The notes: generated by a model not told the origin, from the sequence alone. 64,000 nucleotides of DNA from Beroe forskalii (GCA_011033025.1 WFMF01000472.1:1-64000); one strand, 5' to 3'. Positions 1 to 11,689 are shown, counted from the stretch's first letter. A program made the numbers and translations.

Positions 1-904
1 GAAACCTAATTTAACCCCCTTTTGGAAAACCAGGGACAACCTTTTAAAACTTTTTTTTTTTTGGGGATTTTTTTCCAAAAACTTTTTTCTTTTTTTCCTT
101 TTTCATTTTTTTATTTTTAATTTTTTATGTTTGTTGTTTTAAATTTTTATATTAAAAATTGGGTCGGGTATCAGGTTTCATTTTAAATTTTTTGACCTTG
201 TTTTCTTCCCTTTTTGTATTTTTTTCGGGTGATTTTTTAACTTTTCATATTAATTTAAATTTTACCTTTTGACATGTTTAATTCTGACCTTGAATTTGAT
301 TTCTTTAATTTTTCTTTTTTATTTTATTTTATTAAAATGTACCCTTTTTATTTTTCTTTTCTAAATAAGGGGAATTGAGAGGTTTGAACCCAAAAGGGGC
401 TTTGGAACAAAAAACCCCTAAAAGGAAACGTTTTAAGACAAATAAAATGTTCAGTGCCAACTTTGTTTATTATGTGGGGCCCCTTTTCTCAGTTTCCCCT
501 TTCCCTTTTATTTTGCCCAAATGTTCTTTTTAAAGTATAAAGCTGGGCTCCAGTTTAACATTTCGTTTTCAATTTCTTCTCAAATTTTGGAAGAACTCAA
601 AGTCACTGTTTTTTTGACGTCTCTTACTTCTTCCCACCAATTCTTTTTTTAAAGTTTTGGACATCAGGGATATTATTATGGGGGGTTTAAAAATTTAATT
701 TGACGTGTTTAGGAGTGATTTATATTTATGTTAAACTTAACTGTTGTATTGTTAGACAAAAATCAACGATCAGTGTGTTTTCGATTCTGTGTTTTTTGAT
801 AATTTGTCTGGATATAAATTCTAATTAAGTTTTTTGAATTGATTTTCATAATTATTTATCCTCATAAGTCATAGCATAACCTTCAAAGACTAACAACTAC
901 AAGT
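1..904. other. T-rich, homopolymer-rich contig end without genes
   Basis: This stretch is dominated by runs of T, with short G, C and A runs, and has no open frame of note. Its texture differs sharply from the rest of the window and resembles low-quality or collapsed sequence at the edge of a contig. No repeat unit or gene is recognisable. Confidence 0.5.
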
Positions 905-2300
905 ACAAGAGCGTGCGTGTCTTAGAAATCGAAGAAAAGCGTGTTTCTTCAAAATCGAAAAGCGCACGTTGCTGCTAAATCGAAGGAACACGGGCGCGTT
1001 CTACATCGAAGAAACACGCGTGTCTTCGAAATCGAAGAAACACGCGCGTCTTCGAAATCGAAGAAACACGCGCATCTTCGAAATCGAAGAAACACGCGCG
1101 TCTTCGAAATCGAAAAAACGCTCGCGCGTCTTCGTAATCGAAGAAATGTGTGCATTTCATCGAAATCGAAGAAATGTGCGCATTTCATCGAAATCGAAGA
1201 AAAGCGCGCGTTTCTTCGAAATCGAAGAAAAGCGCGCGTTTCTTCGAAATCGAAGAAAAGCGCGTGTTTCTTCGAAATCTGAGAAAAGTGCGTGTTTCTT
1301 CGAAATCTGAGAAAAGCGCGCGTTTCTTCATAATCGAAAAAAAGCGCGCGTTTCTTCGTAATCGAAGAAAAGCGTGCGTTTCTTCGTAATCGAAAAAAGC
1401 GGGCGCGTGCGTGTTTCTTCGAAATCGAAGAAAAGGCAAAAGCGTGCGCGTTTCTTCGTAATCGAAGAAAAGCGTGCGCGTTTCTTCGTAATCGAAGAAA
1501 AGCGTGCGCGTTTCTTGGTAATCGAAGAAAAGCGTGCGTGTTTCTTGGTAATCGAAGAAAAGCGTGCGCGTTTTTTCGTAATCGAAGAAAAGCGTGCGCG
1601 TTTCTTCGTAATCGAAGAAAAGCGTGCTCGTTTCTTCGTAATCGAAGAAAAGCGTGCGCGTTTCTTGGTAATCGAAGAAAAGCGTGCGCGTTTCTCCGTA
1701 ATCGAAGAAAAGCGTGCGCGTTTCCTCGTAATCGAATAAAAGTGTGCGCGTTTCTTCGTAATCGAAGAAAAGCGTGCGCGTTTCTTCGTAATCGAAAAAA
1801 AGCGTGTGCGTTTCTCCGTAATCGAAGAAAAGCGTGCGCGTTTCTTCGTAATCGAAGAAAAGCGTGCGCGTTTCTTCGTAATCGAAGAAAAGCGTGCGCA
1901 TTTCTTCGTAATCGAAGAAAAGCGTGTGCATTTCTTCGTAATCGAAGAAAAGCGTGCGCGTTTCTTCGTAATCGAAGAAAAGCGTGCGCGTTTCTTCGTA
2001 ATCGAAGAAAAGCGTGCGCGTTTCTTCGTAATCGAAGAAAAGCGTGCGCGTTTCTTCGTAATCGAAGAAAAGCGTGCGCGTTTCTTCGTAATCGAAGAAA
2101 AGCGTGCGCGTTTCTTCGTTATCGGAGAAAAGCATGCGCGTTTCTTCGTAATCGAAGAAAAGTGTGCGCGTTTCTTCGAATTTGAAATGGAAGAAAAGCG
2201 TGCGTTTCTTGCCAGACGTTGCCTGTCCTCTTTCGCGCACGCCCCGAGTCGAACATGAATGTCTGGCAACGCCTTTCTTCTGAATCGAAGAAAAGTGCGC
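905..2300. repeat. Minisatellite with 26-, 28- and 30-bp units, each an inverted repeat
   Basis: A GC-rich tandem array in three zones. From about 1015 to 1140 the unit is 26 bp, from about 1195 to 1330 it is 28 bp, and from about 1441 to 2160 it is 30 bp. The 30-bp zone has about 24 copies with no length change. Each unit contains TTTCTTCG-TAAT-CGAAGAAA, a hairpin-forming inverted repeat, next to a GCGTGCGC core. The longer units appear to grow by adding CG/GT dinucleotides to that core. Because 30 is a multiple of 3, long frames stay open on both strands (up to 379 codons). Their products are short-period peptides and I do not regard them as genes. Confidence 0.95.
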
Positions 2301-3199
2301 GTTTTTCGGCTTTTGCGAAGTCAATCATCAAAAGATTGAAATAGATGGACAGTGCACGTCGAATAAATTTGAAATAGATTTCATCAAATTCAGATTCAAA
2401 AAATATGAGCATACGATTCATTATTTACGAAATTCCAGTAGAACTAGAATGAGTATCAAATACAATTTGAAATGAAGATCCAAATAATTCGATGTAATTC
2501 ATTCAATTTTAATCTGAAAACTAATACTATTGATACTGATATTCCTTTTCAATAAATCACTACAATCAAGTCATCATTAACCAATTCTATCAAATTGTAA
2601 ATTAAACTTAAATTCGGACATCCCGATCTGAGTAATATAAGTTGAAATCATGAGCTCGATTTCTCTGATACTGAAATTAAAAACAATTCGCAAACTCAAA
2701 GTATAATTTAAGTGGAAAAAGTTTAAGTATGGTAGGTACTTGAAACTCAACACAGAATGTTTCAAGTTTGGTCTTTATTGATACATATCGTGCAAAATTC
2801 AAGAAATTCAAAAATCTAAGCTATAAAATCTATTAAACTTAACATTAGCAAGTATAATGGAACTCTTATTTAACTTCTCAATATGAACAATTAAAAACGT
2901 ATCACTAACATGAACTAAACAAAAAGTACGAACGCATGTTTTTATGTTAATCTAGTTAACTCAAAAGCTAAAATGCTGAAAAAATGATCATAGCAAACAC
3001 GAAGAACTGAAGTTGACAAACGGGAAACCAAACATGGAACATAAATAATAAATTTTAATTAAATATTAGTTAACGAAACGGAAAATGGTTACCAAATTCG
3101 AACATTAATTGGCTAATCCTAAACCACCCTGAGTGAAATATAATAATTTAAATCAAAGAAAATCCAAGAGAACTCCCTGTCCGAGAGAAATTAATGTAA
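2301..3199. other. AT-rich spacer and presumed 3' flank of the first GalNAc-transferase
   Basis: AT-rich sequence with no supported gene. It lies just past the stop codon of the minus-strand gene at 3200, so it should contain that gene's 3' UTR. I could not point to a clear polyadenylation signal on that strand. Confidence 0.4.
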
Positions 3200-5654
3200 C
3201 TACGTTGTGGCATAGTAATACTCGAATGTCCACAACTGGTTTACGTTGGACGGATCACAGTCCGCCATTACCACTTTCTGTTTGCTGGTATCTCCCATGA
3301 CACACCGGCTTTCCCCCTGCCTGATGAGCCGAGTTTGTGGGTCGAATTCGAACTTCTGAGCCCCGCCCTGCAGGTGACACTTCCTGAACTGCAGCTCGGC
3401 CGAGAAGCCGCTGTCACAGCAGTAGTTGAGGCCCATCAGCCGGTTATCCTTGGTGAGCATCATGAACCGGTTGGAGGCTGAGTTAGGGGTGGGTGCGTTG
3501 TGACACTGCCCTAAGTGCAGCGGGATTGGACTCCGCCAAGTCCCCACCCCGGGTGTCCATACAGAGGTCTCCGTCAGTCCTGAACTGCCCTGACGCCACT
3601 AAGTCCCGTTCCAGGGGCAGCTCAGGGTACACATTCCTGATAAACCAGGCGTAGTTGTTGCACTGCAGACGCTCCCTCAGGGCGTGTCTCTCCGACAAAT
3701 CCCCAACTTCCAAATCCCGGAACTGGGGACGGATCTTGTAAAAGAACTCCAACTCGTCGTCAAACCAAACCCGGGCAGTCCGTACGTAGTTCTTGGACAC
3801 GACGTCACCGTTGTTACCCATGAAGTCGTAGGGATGAGCTGCCCGGAAGATGTGCCCGACTTTAGAGCAGGGAATGAAGAGCATGCTGCCACCACACATC
3901 CAGATCCTGAAGGATAGTTCCATGTTCTCGCCACCCCACACTCCCATCCCTTCATCGTACTCTCCCAACTCTTTGAAATACTGCCTGAGAGGGGATGGGT
4001 CGATTAGAATGTACAACGATGAACTTAAAGTTCACCTTTAGGTTGGGTTTTAGAACCATGTTCTTCCATTAGATTTAGATAAGAATAAAAAGTATCACGT
4101 TTGGCAAATACAGAATCTGTTCATTCACGTAAATATTTCTGCAAAATAAAAACCATTCTCTTACCTGTCCATGGCAAAGAGACCGCCAGCCATAGAAGCA
4201 GTTCTGAGGTTTGCTGTGATGGGGTAGGGGTCCTCTTTCTGACGCCTTTCCTTCTCCCTCTCAGGTATGGGCGCCCACAGCATGTTCATGAGCCAGTTCA
4301 CGCCCCCTATCACGTAGATAGTGTCTGCTCCTGCGTAGTCCAGCGTCACCCAGTTGATGGCATCCAGGGACGGCACAGTCACCGTCTTCCTGTCCTTGGC
4401 GATGGGTTCCAGGAGGGGTTCCAGCCACCCCGGCGTGGGTTCACAGTGGGCGTCCAGGTACAGGAGCACCTCGCCTCTCGCCTCGCGGGATGCGTAAAGG
4501 CGCGCTTTTACCAGACCCCCTCGCTCCTTGGCACGCACCAGCCGGATCTTAGGGTAGGCGGCAATGTGGCGCTCCAGTGGTGCCATCAACTCGTCATTCG
4601 TACTCCCATCATCGTACAGGAGAATCTCGTGGATGAGATTAGGACGCGACCTGCGGGGAAATAGCACGGTAAGTCAGGGGTTATGGCTTAAGATATAGAA
4701 TAATCGAGAATTAATATGAAAATTCGAATGAAATAAGACACAATCAGACACCACATCTCCTCTGCTGTAACTCACTCTTTGAGGACAGTGAATGCCGTCC
4801 GGAGGACGACACTGAGCGCCTCGTTGTAAAACACGAGCACAACACTCGCTGCGGGCAAGTCTGCCTGGTACTCCCGCCTACTGCAGGTCTCATGGCGTCC
4901 GTCCTTCGTGTCCCTGTTCAGGGGCGTCCGGTCGCTCAGATACTTGTTAACTTTCCACTTAGTCTTAGATTCTTCCTGAAAAGGGGAAGGGGTATTGGAT
5001 AGGGGGAGGGGAAACACGAGGTATTTCTTTTTGAAAATAGTGGTGGATGAAATCAATGAAATATTTTATTTTCAAGTCGCTTGATCAACTGAAGTGATCA
5101 TTGAATTATGGGAGCCTTGAATATAAGGAAATGTAAAATACCTCAGCTGCTTTATCCCAAGGCTGGTTGACATCTATGTAATCAAGGTAAACAGGCGGAA
5201 GGTTCGTTTCTCCGACGAAAGCGTGGATTGTCTCCCGTTTCTTGACCTCTTCCTTAACCGGCACAACAGCAGCTGGGGGTGCCACCTCTTCTTTCTTCTC
5301 TTCTTTGACCCCCAAATTCTCCTGTTTCGGAGGCTGGAGTCCCTGAGCAAGGTTGTTCAACATATCATCATGTCGTTGTTGTTTCCTCTCCTCAGTATCC
5401 TCCTGCTCCTGATGAACATGTCTCTTGAACTCCACCACCCTATCGTGATCGTGATGTTCCCCGAACCGGACATCGAACTTTAACTTGCTCTCCCCAAAGT
5501 AGTGAACCAGCAGCACGATGGTGACCAGGATCACGACCCACCGGATCACGAACCGTTTGCGGAGGTAGTCCCTCCGACACGAATGTTTGAGGTTGGAGAG
5601 GATTCGACTCACGAGGGTCGAGTTGTACGTGTTCGGTTTATCGAGTGTTACCAT
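3200..5654 (-). CDS. Polypeptide N-acetylgalactosaminyltransferase, four exons, frameshifted in the lectin domain
   Basis: This enzyme transfers GalNAc from UDP-GalNAc to Ser/Thr, the first step of mucin-type O-glycosylation in the Golgi. Exons are 5654-5142, 4975-4776, 4650-4165 and 3984-3200, all with GT-AG boundaries and matching phases. Residues about 37-55 form the single membrane segment of a type II protein and are followed by a charged stem. The GT-A catalytic domain shows YDDGS (about 250), the metal-binding DxH motif as LDAHCE (D304, H306) and the WGGEN acceptor-binding motif (about 416). A ricin-B-type lectin domain is C-terminal. In exon 4 the reading frame breaks near 3510-3520: one frame runs into a stop at 3483 and the lectin continues in the next frame at GQCHN. 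Removing one base near the TTAGGG there would give about 660 residues. The break could be a sequencing indel or a real mutation. Confidence 0.9.
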
Positions 5655-7001
5655 GTTGGTGAAGGAATGAAACTGAGTGGTTGCTTAGATACAACTGGTC
5701 TGATATGATATAAGTCTGATAAACTATCACGCGTGATTCACTGATTTGTCACGCGTTATATGACAGGAAGTCACGCAATCTGATTCAACACGTGGTCTGA
5801 TTGGAGGTACAAAACAAATCCAAGGGTAGGTGAGTTTCTCGTGTAGGGGGCTCACGACATTTCTCTGAATGTTACCCTAGTGAGAAAGAAAGTATTTAGA
5901 GGGGGGTTGATAATGAACTGGACAATATGAATAATCATGAATCATGGGCAATAAAAATTAAGGACATTGAATATAATATAGCATTCTTATCTTTGCAAGT
6001 TTCAAGACGAATAAAACGACAAAGTATGAAATGTCGAATGTTTTGAAACGTTACTAATGTAATTGGTGTTTTGATGAAATTTCTAGCATCTTACTTTGTC
6101 GTTTTATTCGTCTTAGAAAATTAATCAAAAATAAGTTATAATTCCATCTTAATCAAGAATGGTAGGAGACTTATAGTAGACGCAGGGGATTATAAAAACA
6201 ATCATTTTGTTTCATTGTCCATGTAAGTGTAACAATGAAACAATTGCTATATACCAAATGAAATATTTACAGCACACCAAAGGAAAATGAACTGCACAGT
6301 CATGGCAATGAATCACACAATATAACAATAAAAAACTTTTGGAGTTTGATATGAAGTGTTCATAACATTGCCTTCAGAAATATTCACCATCATAAAACCA
6401 TGAAATTATTGTAAAAAAGTGAAATATCACATCACACTCAAAAAGTGGCACAAAATCCTTGTAAAGCACGCAATTCCTCCTTAAAAATCCGAAATGCGAA
6501 AATCTTTGACAACATTATCACGATTATACCCTACATAGAGAAAGTCAATCTCAAGCCGTCTGACGTGGGAGTAACGTCGTGAATGCAGTGCCTCGGCGTT
6601 AGATAATGAACAATCTTAGGGTCCGGTAATAAACATGCTCATGGTAATAAAGCTAGGTCATGACCTAAGCATTTGAAAATTCAAATGAATTTCTATACAT
6701 TATGAATCACAATCACTGAGTCCATAATTACAAGTCATAAGTCGTGAGTCAGCAGTGATTGAAATTTATCGTTACATCTTAACTTCACTTTCATGGTATG
6801 CGGGGGGCCGGGGTGAATGACAGCATGTTCAGCAGGGGCAAAATAGTTAAAAAATGAACAATTAAAAATTCTAAACTCTAAATGAACAGATATCATTGTC
6901 CCAGTAAAAATTCACAACTTTGTTACATCTGCTGCTCTACTAATAATTACTAAAAATTACTAATTATTTTAATATTCATTGTAACATCGAATCACTATAC
7001 A
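5655..7001. other. Spacer between the two GalNAc-transferase genes, with a small inverted repeat
   Basis: This holds the presumed promoter of the four-exon gene and the 3' flank of its paralogue. A palindrome TCACGCGTGA lies near 5730 and a second TCACGCGT near 5750, just upstream of the first gene's ATG, and may be regulatory. A 23-bp perfect inverted repeat has arms at 6004-6026 and 6092-6114 with a 65-bp spacer. It looks like the remnant of a small foldback element. No gene is supported. Confidence 0.5.
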
Positions 7002-8768
7002 CTATTTTTGATTGTAAGTAAATACCCATTTCTGCCTATCACTCCCATTACAATTTAACACTGCTAACTGGGTCTCCATATCTTTATCGCCGAAATCCAA
7101 ACATTTCCCGCTACGTTTATGGGTAAGAGTTTGATCAGTCGTGCTGTATTCCCAAATAAACGAAGGTTCATGGAAATCAAAGCAATGACTCATGGCGACG
7201 ATACCCCTCATATTGACCGTCAAACACCGGTCTATCGTCCTGAAGATACCGCTCTTGGTCACCATCACGAACTGATTGTCTATGGCTGAGTTGGGGTTAT
7301 GGCAGGGGTAGTTCCCGATACTCAGCCCCGCTCCCTTGTTCTCATTCCCCAGATTGTCAATACAAAACCGGGGTTTTCCCACGTTCTTCATCTGCCCGTA
7401 GTGAGCTAGCTGGTCCTCGCTCACTAAATTAGGAGCAATGTTGTTCACGAACCACTTGTAGGGCTTACACTGGAGAGAGGACCGCAGTTTCTGCCGCTCC
7501 TCCACACTCCCCACGTCCTTCTCCCGGGCCATGGGCCGGAGTTTGTAGTAGAACTCCTCGTCCTCGTCAAACCAGACCTTAGCCACGCGCTTATAGTTGA
7601 AGAGGACGGTGTCGAAGTGGTCGCCCTGGAAGTCGTAGGGGTAGCCGTGTCTGAAGACGTGGCCTACTTTGGAGCAGGGCGTGAAGAGCAAGCTGCCCCC
7701 GCAGCTCCAGATCCGGATGCTGATCTCCGTGTTCTCCCCTCCCCACACGTTCATCTGCGTGTCGTACTCTCCCAGGTGGTGGAAGTACTCCCGGTTTATG
7801 GCGAACAGGCCCCCCGCCATGGCGGGCGACTGGATGGGCGAGATATCCCAGAACCTACCGTGTTCCTGCTTCCGCCGGGCCTGTTCCTTCTGCGGGATGG
7901 GGTACCAGTTGTAGTTCATGAGGATGTTGAAGGAGCCCATGGACCCCATGGGGGCCCGGCCACTGTGCAGCTCCATGGTTTCCCACTGGATGGTCTCAAT
8001 AACCGGACACGTCACAGCAGTAGGGTCCCTGTATATGGGTTCAATAAGCGGTTCTAACCACCCCTGCATGACCTCGCAGTGACTGTCCAGATACACCAGG
8101 ATATCCCCGGTAGCGTACTTAGCAGCAGCAGTCCGGGCCCTCATCAGCCCTCCCCGCGTGGTATTCCGGACGAAGTGCACCGGCACCTCCTTCACTCGCT
8201 CCGCCTCCGCCTTCATCGGTCCGATACTTTCCTCCCAGACACTGCCGTCGTCGTACAGGATAAACTCGTGGAGGAGGTGGGGCGGGGACCGGTTAATCGC
8301 ACTGTAGATCGTGCGGAACACCACGGAAACTGCCTCGTTGTACGAGATCAGAACCACCGAGACTTTGCCCATGTTCTTAGGGTACTTCTGGACTTTGCAC
8401 GTGCCTGGTCGCGTGTCTTCAACGTCCCGGTTTAGGGGGATGCGATCGCTGAGGTACTTGTTAAAGCGGTACGATTCGTGGAGTTCCACCTCCTTTTCTT
8501 TCTGATACGGCGACTGGTAGTCCGACCAGGGCACGTAGATGGGCGGAAGTTTCTCTTTACCCGAATACGGCGGGAGCAGTTCTTCAGGCTCGGGATCTGG
8601 ATCCCGTTTGAATTTACCATGATTATGGGAGGATTGTCCGTGGATTTTAGAGTGCTCTTCCTCGTTATTAACTACTTCAATGTCAATGTGAATCTTGAAA
8701 ACTGATAGGGCGATCCAAACCATGCATATAAGGATGACTATCAGTAGGATTCGCTGTGGCAACTTCAT
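7002..8768 (-). CDS. Polypeptide N-acetylgalactosaminyltransferase, intact, single exon
   Basis: A complete 588-residue GalNAc-transferase, the usual length for the family, in one uninterrupted exon. Residues 6-24 form the signal-anchor membrane segment and are followed by a His- and acid-rich stem. The catalytic domain (about 135-460) has SYNEA (142-146), YDDGS (172-176), the Mn-binding DSH (D228, H230) and WGGEN (342-346), followed by GGSLLFTPCSKVGHVFR. The lectin domain (about 466-586) keeps CID, then CLD with QKW in its last repeat, as expected for a carbohydrate-binding gamma repeat. It is on the same strand as the four-exon paralogue, 1.35 kb upstream of that gene's start. Both share the unusual YDDGS, so they are probably duplicates. 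Lack of introns suggests a retrocopy or intron loss, but no poly-A tract or flanking duplication was seen. Confidence 0.96.
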   Translation of the reverse strand: MKLPQRILLIVILICMVWIALSVFKIHIDIEVVNNEEEHSKIHGQSSHNHGKFKRDPDPEPEELLPPYSGKEKLPPIYVPWSDYQSPYQKEKEVELHESYRFNKYLSDRIPLNRDVEDTRPGTCKVQKYPKNMGKVSVVLISYNEAVSVVFRTIYSAINRSPPHLLHEFILYDDGSVWEESIGPMKAEAERVKEVPVHFVRNTTRGGLMRARTAAAKYATGDILVYLDSHCEVMQGWLEPLIEPIYRDPTAVTCPVIETIQWETMELHSGRAPMGSMGSFNILMNYNWYPIPQKEQARRKQEHGRFWDISPIQSPAMAGGLFAINREYFHHLGEYDTQMNVWGGENTEISIRIWSCGGSLLFTPCSKVGHVFRHGYPYDFQGDHFDTVLFNYKRVAKVWFDEDEEFYYKLRPMAREKDVGSVEERQKLRSSLQCKPYKWFVNNIAPNLVSEDQLAHYGQMKNVGKPRFCIDNLGNENKGAGLSIGNYPCHNPNSAIDNQFVMVTKSGIFRTIDRCLTVNMRGIVAMSHCFDFHEPSFIWEYSTTDQTLTHKRSGKCLDFGDKDMETQLAVLNCNGSDRQKWVFTYNQK

Positions 8769-10095
8769 GGCTTTACGATGATGAATGAAGAATAATCAAA
8801 TTTTGGGAGCAGTGAATCTCTGAAGAGATTTACTTAGTCAAAACCGTGGAATGTGACTCAGTTGGTAGGACAACTCGTGGGTGAGAGGGAAGTTGATGAT
8901 TCAATGTCACCGTGCTGAAGTCCTCATTCCATGCACCATAAGAATCACATCATTTGCTCCTCCCTGGACGGATACAATTAACTAATCGAAAATGGTTAGA
9001 AAAACTGAAAGTTGAAACGTGTTGCAAACGAAAAGATCATCAGAAAAGTTATGGAAAGAATCTGTTCAGGTAACACATTGACTCGCTACGTTCGTTCATG
9101 CGTTATGAAAAGCAATATTTACCCCGTACAGTTGGTTATTATTTGCAAATAAAGGCAAATTCCCCGCAAGCAATTTAGATTCCCGCCCTGGCCAGAGATT
9201 TGAGTGTCACAGGGTGATATAAGATATATATAATCATGATCGTTAGGAGCTAATTTAAAACGATGAGATGTCAAGAACGGGAAATGGTAGAGCCATGATC
9301 GAGGTCAGGTTTTGTTGATCTAAAATGGGAAAATGTTATAGGCTATAAGAGAAGTTCTGGTGACGTCATTTTCACGTCACTATGACGTCATCAACTTAGC
9401 GAAATTTTATTGCTTTTTTAGCGAAAATAGGCTATTTTCGAGCGCATTTTTCACCAAGAAGGAAAGGAGATAGCTGTCTGATTTTTCAGAATGATTTTTA
9501 GCAAATTTAAAGAGCTTTCAGAAAATCATTGGGCTATCTCGATTTTTCATCGAGATATACGCGATTTTCTAAGGTACGGTGAAAAATTGATTTCCAAATT
9601 ATAGGACAAAACTTTAAACGAGTGAGACGTCAAGAACTGCGACTTATCTTGAGATGAGACCGGTCAAAGTATGTTGTACTAAGGCGGAATTGTGTGATAG
9701 GCTATATGGGAAGTTGGTTTGAGCCTATTTTGGTGCTGTGATGACGTCATCAAAATCGTAAAACCACTAAAATAGCGTATTTTGCTATAGAACGCTATTT
9801 TGCGTTACTTTGGACATCTCCAACTCAAAGAGTTTTCATCGGATAATCTGATAATGTTTTACTTAGATCTGTTGCTTTAAGACCTTGAGCTTTAGCTATA
9901 AACGAGTTTCAGGGCGATCGGTCGAAGATTGATGTCATGCAAGGCTTCTGAAAATTGCACTGCAAATTGATTGAGATTATGTTTATGAAAAAAATTTGTA
10001 CCGTAGTCCTATTCTGTGATACGATGGTGAACTGATAAATGTTTCTCCATGTCTCGCAGTGAATAGGGATGGGAAATATACGATGGACAAGTGAA
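8769..10095. promoter_or_regulatory. Upstream flank of the single-exon GalNAc-transferase with CRE-like palindromes
   Basis: No gene is supported. TGACGTCA palindromes occur near 9360 and 9383 and again near 9741 (GATGACGTCATC). These match the cAMP-response-element core bound by bZIP factors. The two zones (about 9240-9420 and 9600-9780) share wording such as GTCAAGAAC and ATAGGCTAT, so they look like diverged copies of one repeat. The CRE sites may therefore come from the repeat and not be promoter elements. Confidence 0.3.
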
Positions 10096-10410
10096 GCACG
10101 TGAGTTCACGCGGACGTTTTGTAGAAATTAGGGGATTTGAAGAAATTGATATTCATACGGGATTTTCGACTTGATTACGTTGAAATGAGTTCAAATACGA
10201 CTTATGCACGTGAAATTAGATCTGGTTGCTATATTTCAGCACGTGAGTACACACGGACGATTTGTAGAAATTAGGGGATTTGAAGAAATTGATATTGACA
10301 CGGGATTTTCGACTTGGTTACGTTGAAATGAGTTCAAACACGACTGATGCACGTGAAATGAGATCTGGTTGCTATATTTCAGCACGTGAGTTCCCGTGGA
10401 CGATTTGTAG
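10096..10410. repeat. 143-bp tandem repeat, about 2.2 copies
   Basis: The unit starts at GCACGTGAG at 10096, 10239 and 10382, giving an exact 143-bp period. The first two copies are very similar (GTAGAAATTAGGGGATTTG shared), and the third stops after about 30 bp. There is no coding potential. Confidence 0.85.
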
Positions 10411-10605
10411 AAATTAATAAATATATCAATTCTAGTAATTCCAAGTTAGAATAACGTAGTTTGGGACTTCGTCTGGGTAGGTTGCGTGGGTTGGACTTGC
10501 GTGTGGGCTAGTAACGTGGGTTCGGACTACGTGAGGGCAAGTTACGTGGTTCCAAACTGCCTCAGTGCAATTAACATGGGTTCAAACTACATACATCTGT
10601 CAAGA

Positions 10606-10756
10606 TATCACCACCAAAACCGTTGGACGGTTGGTCTAGTAACCCCCCGCGGGTTTGGATGTGACAACGGAACCTGAAAAGAGATAAAATGGGCTGATCA
10701 CATCCAAACCAGCGGGGGGTTACTAGACCAACCGTCCAACGGTTTTGGTGGTGATA
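10606..10756. repeat. Foldback repeat with 58-bp arms
   Basis: Arms at 10607-10664 and 10698-10755 are reverse complements at 57 of 58 positions, separated by a 33-bp spacer. Each arm begins ATCACCACCAAAACC. The near-perfect match implies a young insertion or strong folding constraint. I saw no convincing target-site duplication. Confidence 0.9.
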
Positions 10757-11034
10757 AAAGAAATATAGAAAAACAAATAATAATCTTCAAAAAAGGAAGA
10801 GCGTTTTTAGTGCCCGCTGAATATAAGGCGTACACTTCATTAGTAATAACAATGGACAGTCCCGACTGGGCGGCTGGGGGACATCCATAAACGGGATAAA
10901 GTCAAAAGCATGAAAAATAAAGTAGGGGGAGGCGAAACGAAATATAAAAAAAAGGTAAATAAAAGGCATGTACTGAGACCTGAGTACCCCGTAGAACATC
11001 GCACAGGAATTGTAACTGCCGGAATTCAATATTC

Positions 11035-11410
11035 ATAGAGAATTTTTTTGAATTCTCCGAGATTTTTTTGAATTCTCCGAGATTGAAAATTTGCGTAAAT
11101 TCTACTTACGCTGGGTGAGGGTTACCTTAACGGACATAATCATCACGGATGTAACACTTTACAGTCACGCTGAGCAGTGAGCACCCGCGCGTGAATATAA
11201 CACCCCCAACTAGTCGGTACATACCGCGGTACTTTTACTAACTAGTCGGTACATACCGCGGTACTTGCCCTACCTAGTCGGTACGAATCGTGGTACGTAC
11301 CGCGGTAGAAGCCGATTACTGATTTAGACTAGTTGGATTTTGGAATAGTTGCCGCGGTTCGTACCGCAGTACGTATCCTGATTTATAGGCGGTACATACC
11401 GCGGAACGTA
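11035..11410. repeat. Short tandem and palindromic repeats built on GTACCGCGGTAC
   Basis: A 21-bp duplication (TTTTTTTGAATTCTCCGAGA) lies at about 11042-11084. From 11210 a 32-bp unit starting CTAGTCGGTAC repeats at 11210, 11242 and 11274. It carries CCGCGGTAC, and diverged versions of this palindromic motif recur to about 11410 (CCGCGGTTCGTACCGC, GGTACATACCGCGG). The unit is largely self-complementary. Confidence 0.8.
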
Positions 11411-11689
11411 CCGATTATGCGCGCGCATTTTTCGATTTTCTTTGCGGAATAATGTCCGTGATACTTCTGTCCGTGACTTTCAGATTCAGTATTTACTATT
11501 AAGTATTTATTCTTAAAATTTCTATGGTGCGCATACCTCGAAAAAATATTTTTTTGCATGTATCCTGAGTTTGAAATCACAAAACTGCATATTTTTTGCG
11601 CAGGCAAATTCTGTTTTCATATACAACAAAAATTATTCACAGTTGCACGAAATCAATTTCAAAATTTCCTCTCAGCAGCATCCTAAAAG

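Noticed and set aside
905..2300. A CRISPR-like array
   Set aside because: The repeats are contiguous without unique spacers and lie in a eukaryotic genome.
1185..2324. Open frames of 379, 313 and 215 codons over the first minisatellite
   Set aside because: They arise because a 30-bp unit keeps several frames open on both strands. The products are 10-residue peptide repeats with no start context, domain or splice support.
7617..8505. Several plus-strand frames over the single-exon GalNAc-transferase
   Set aside because: They are antisense shadows of the conserved catalytic domain.
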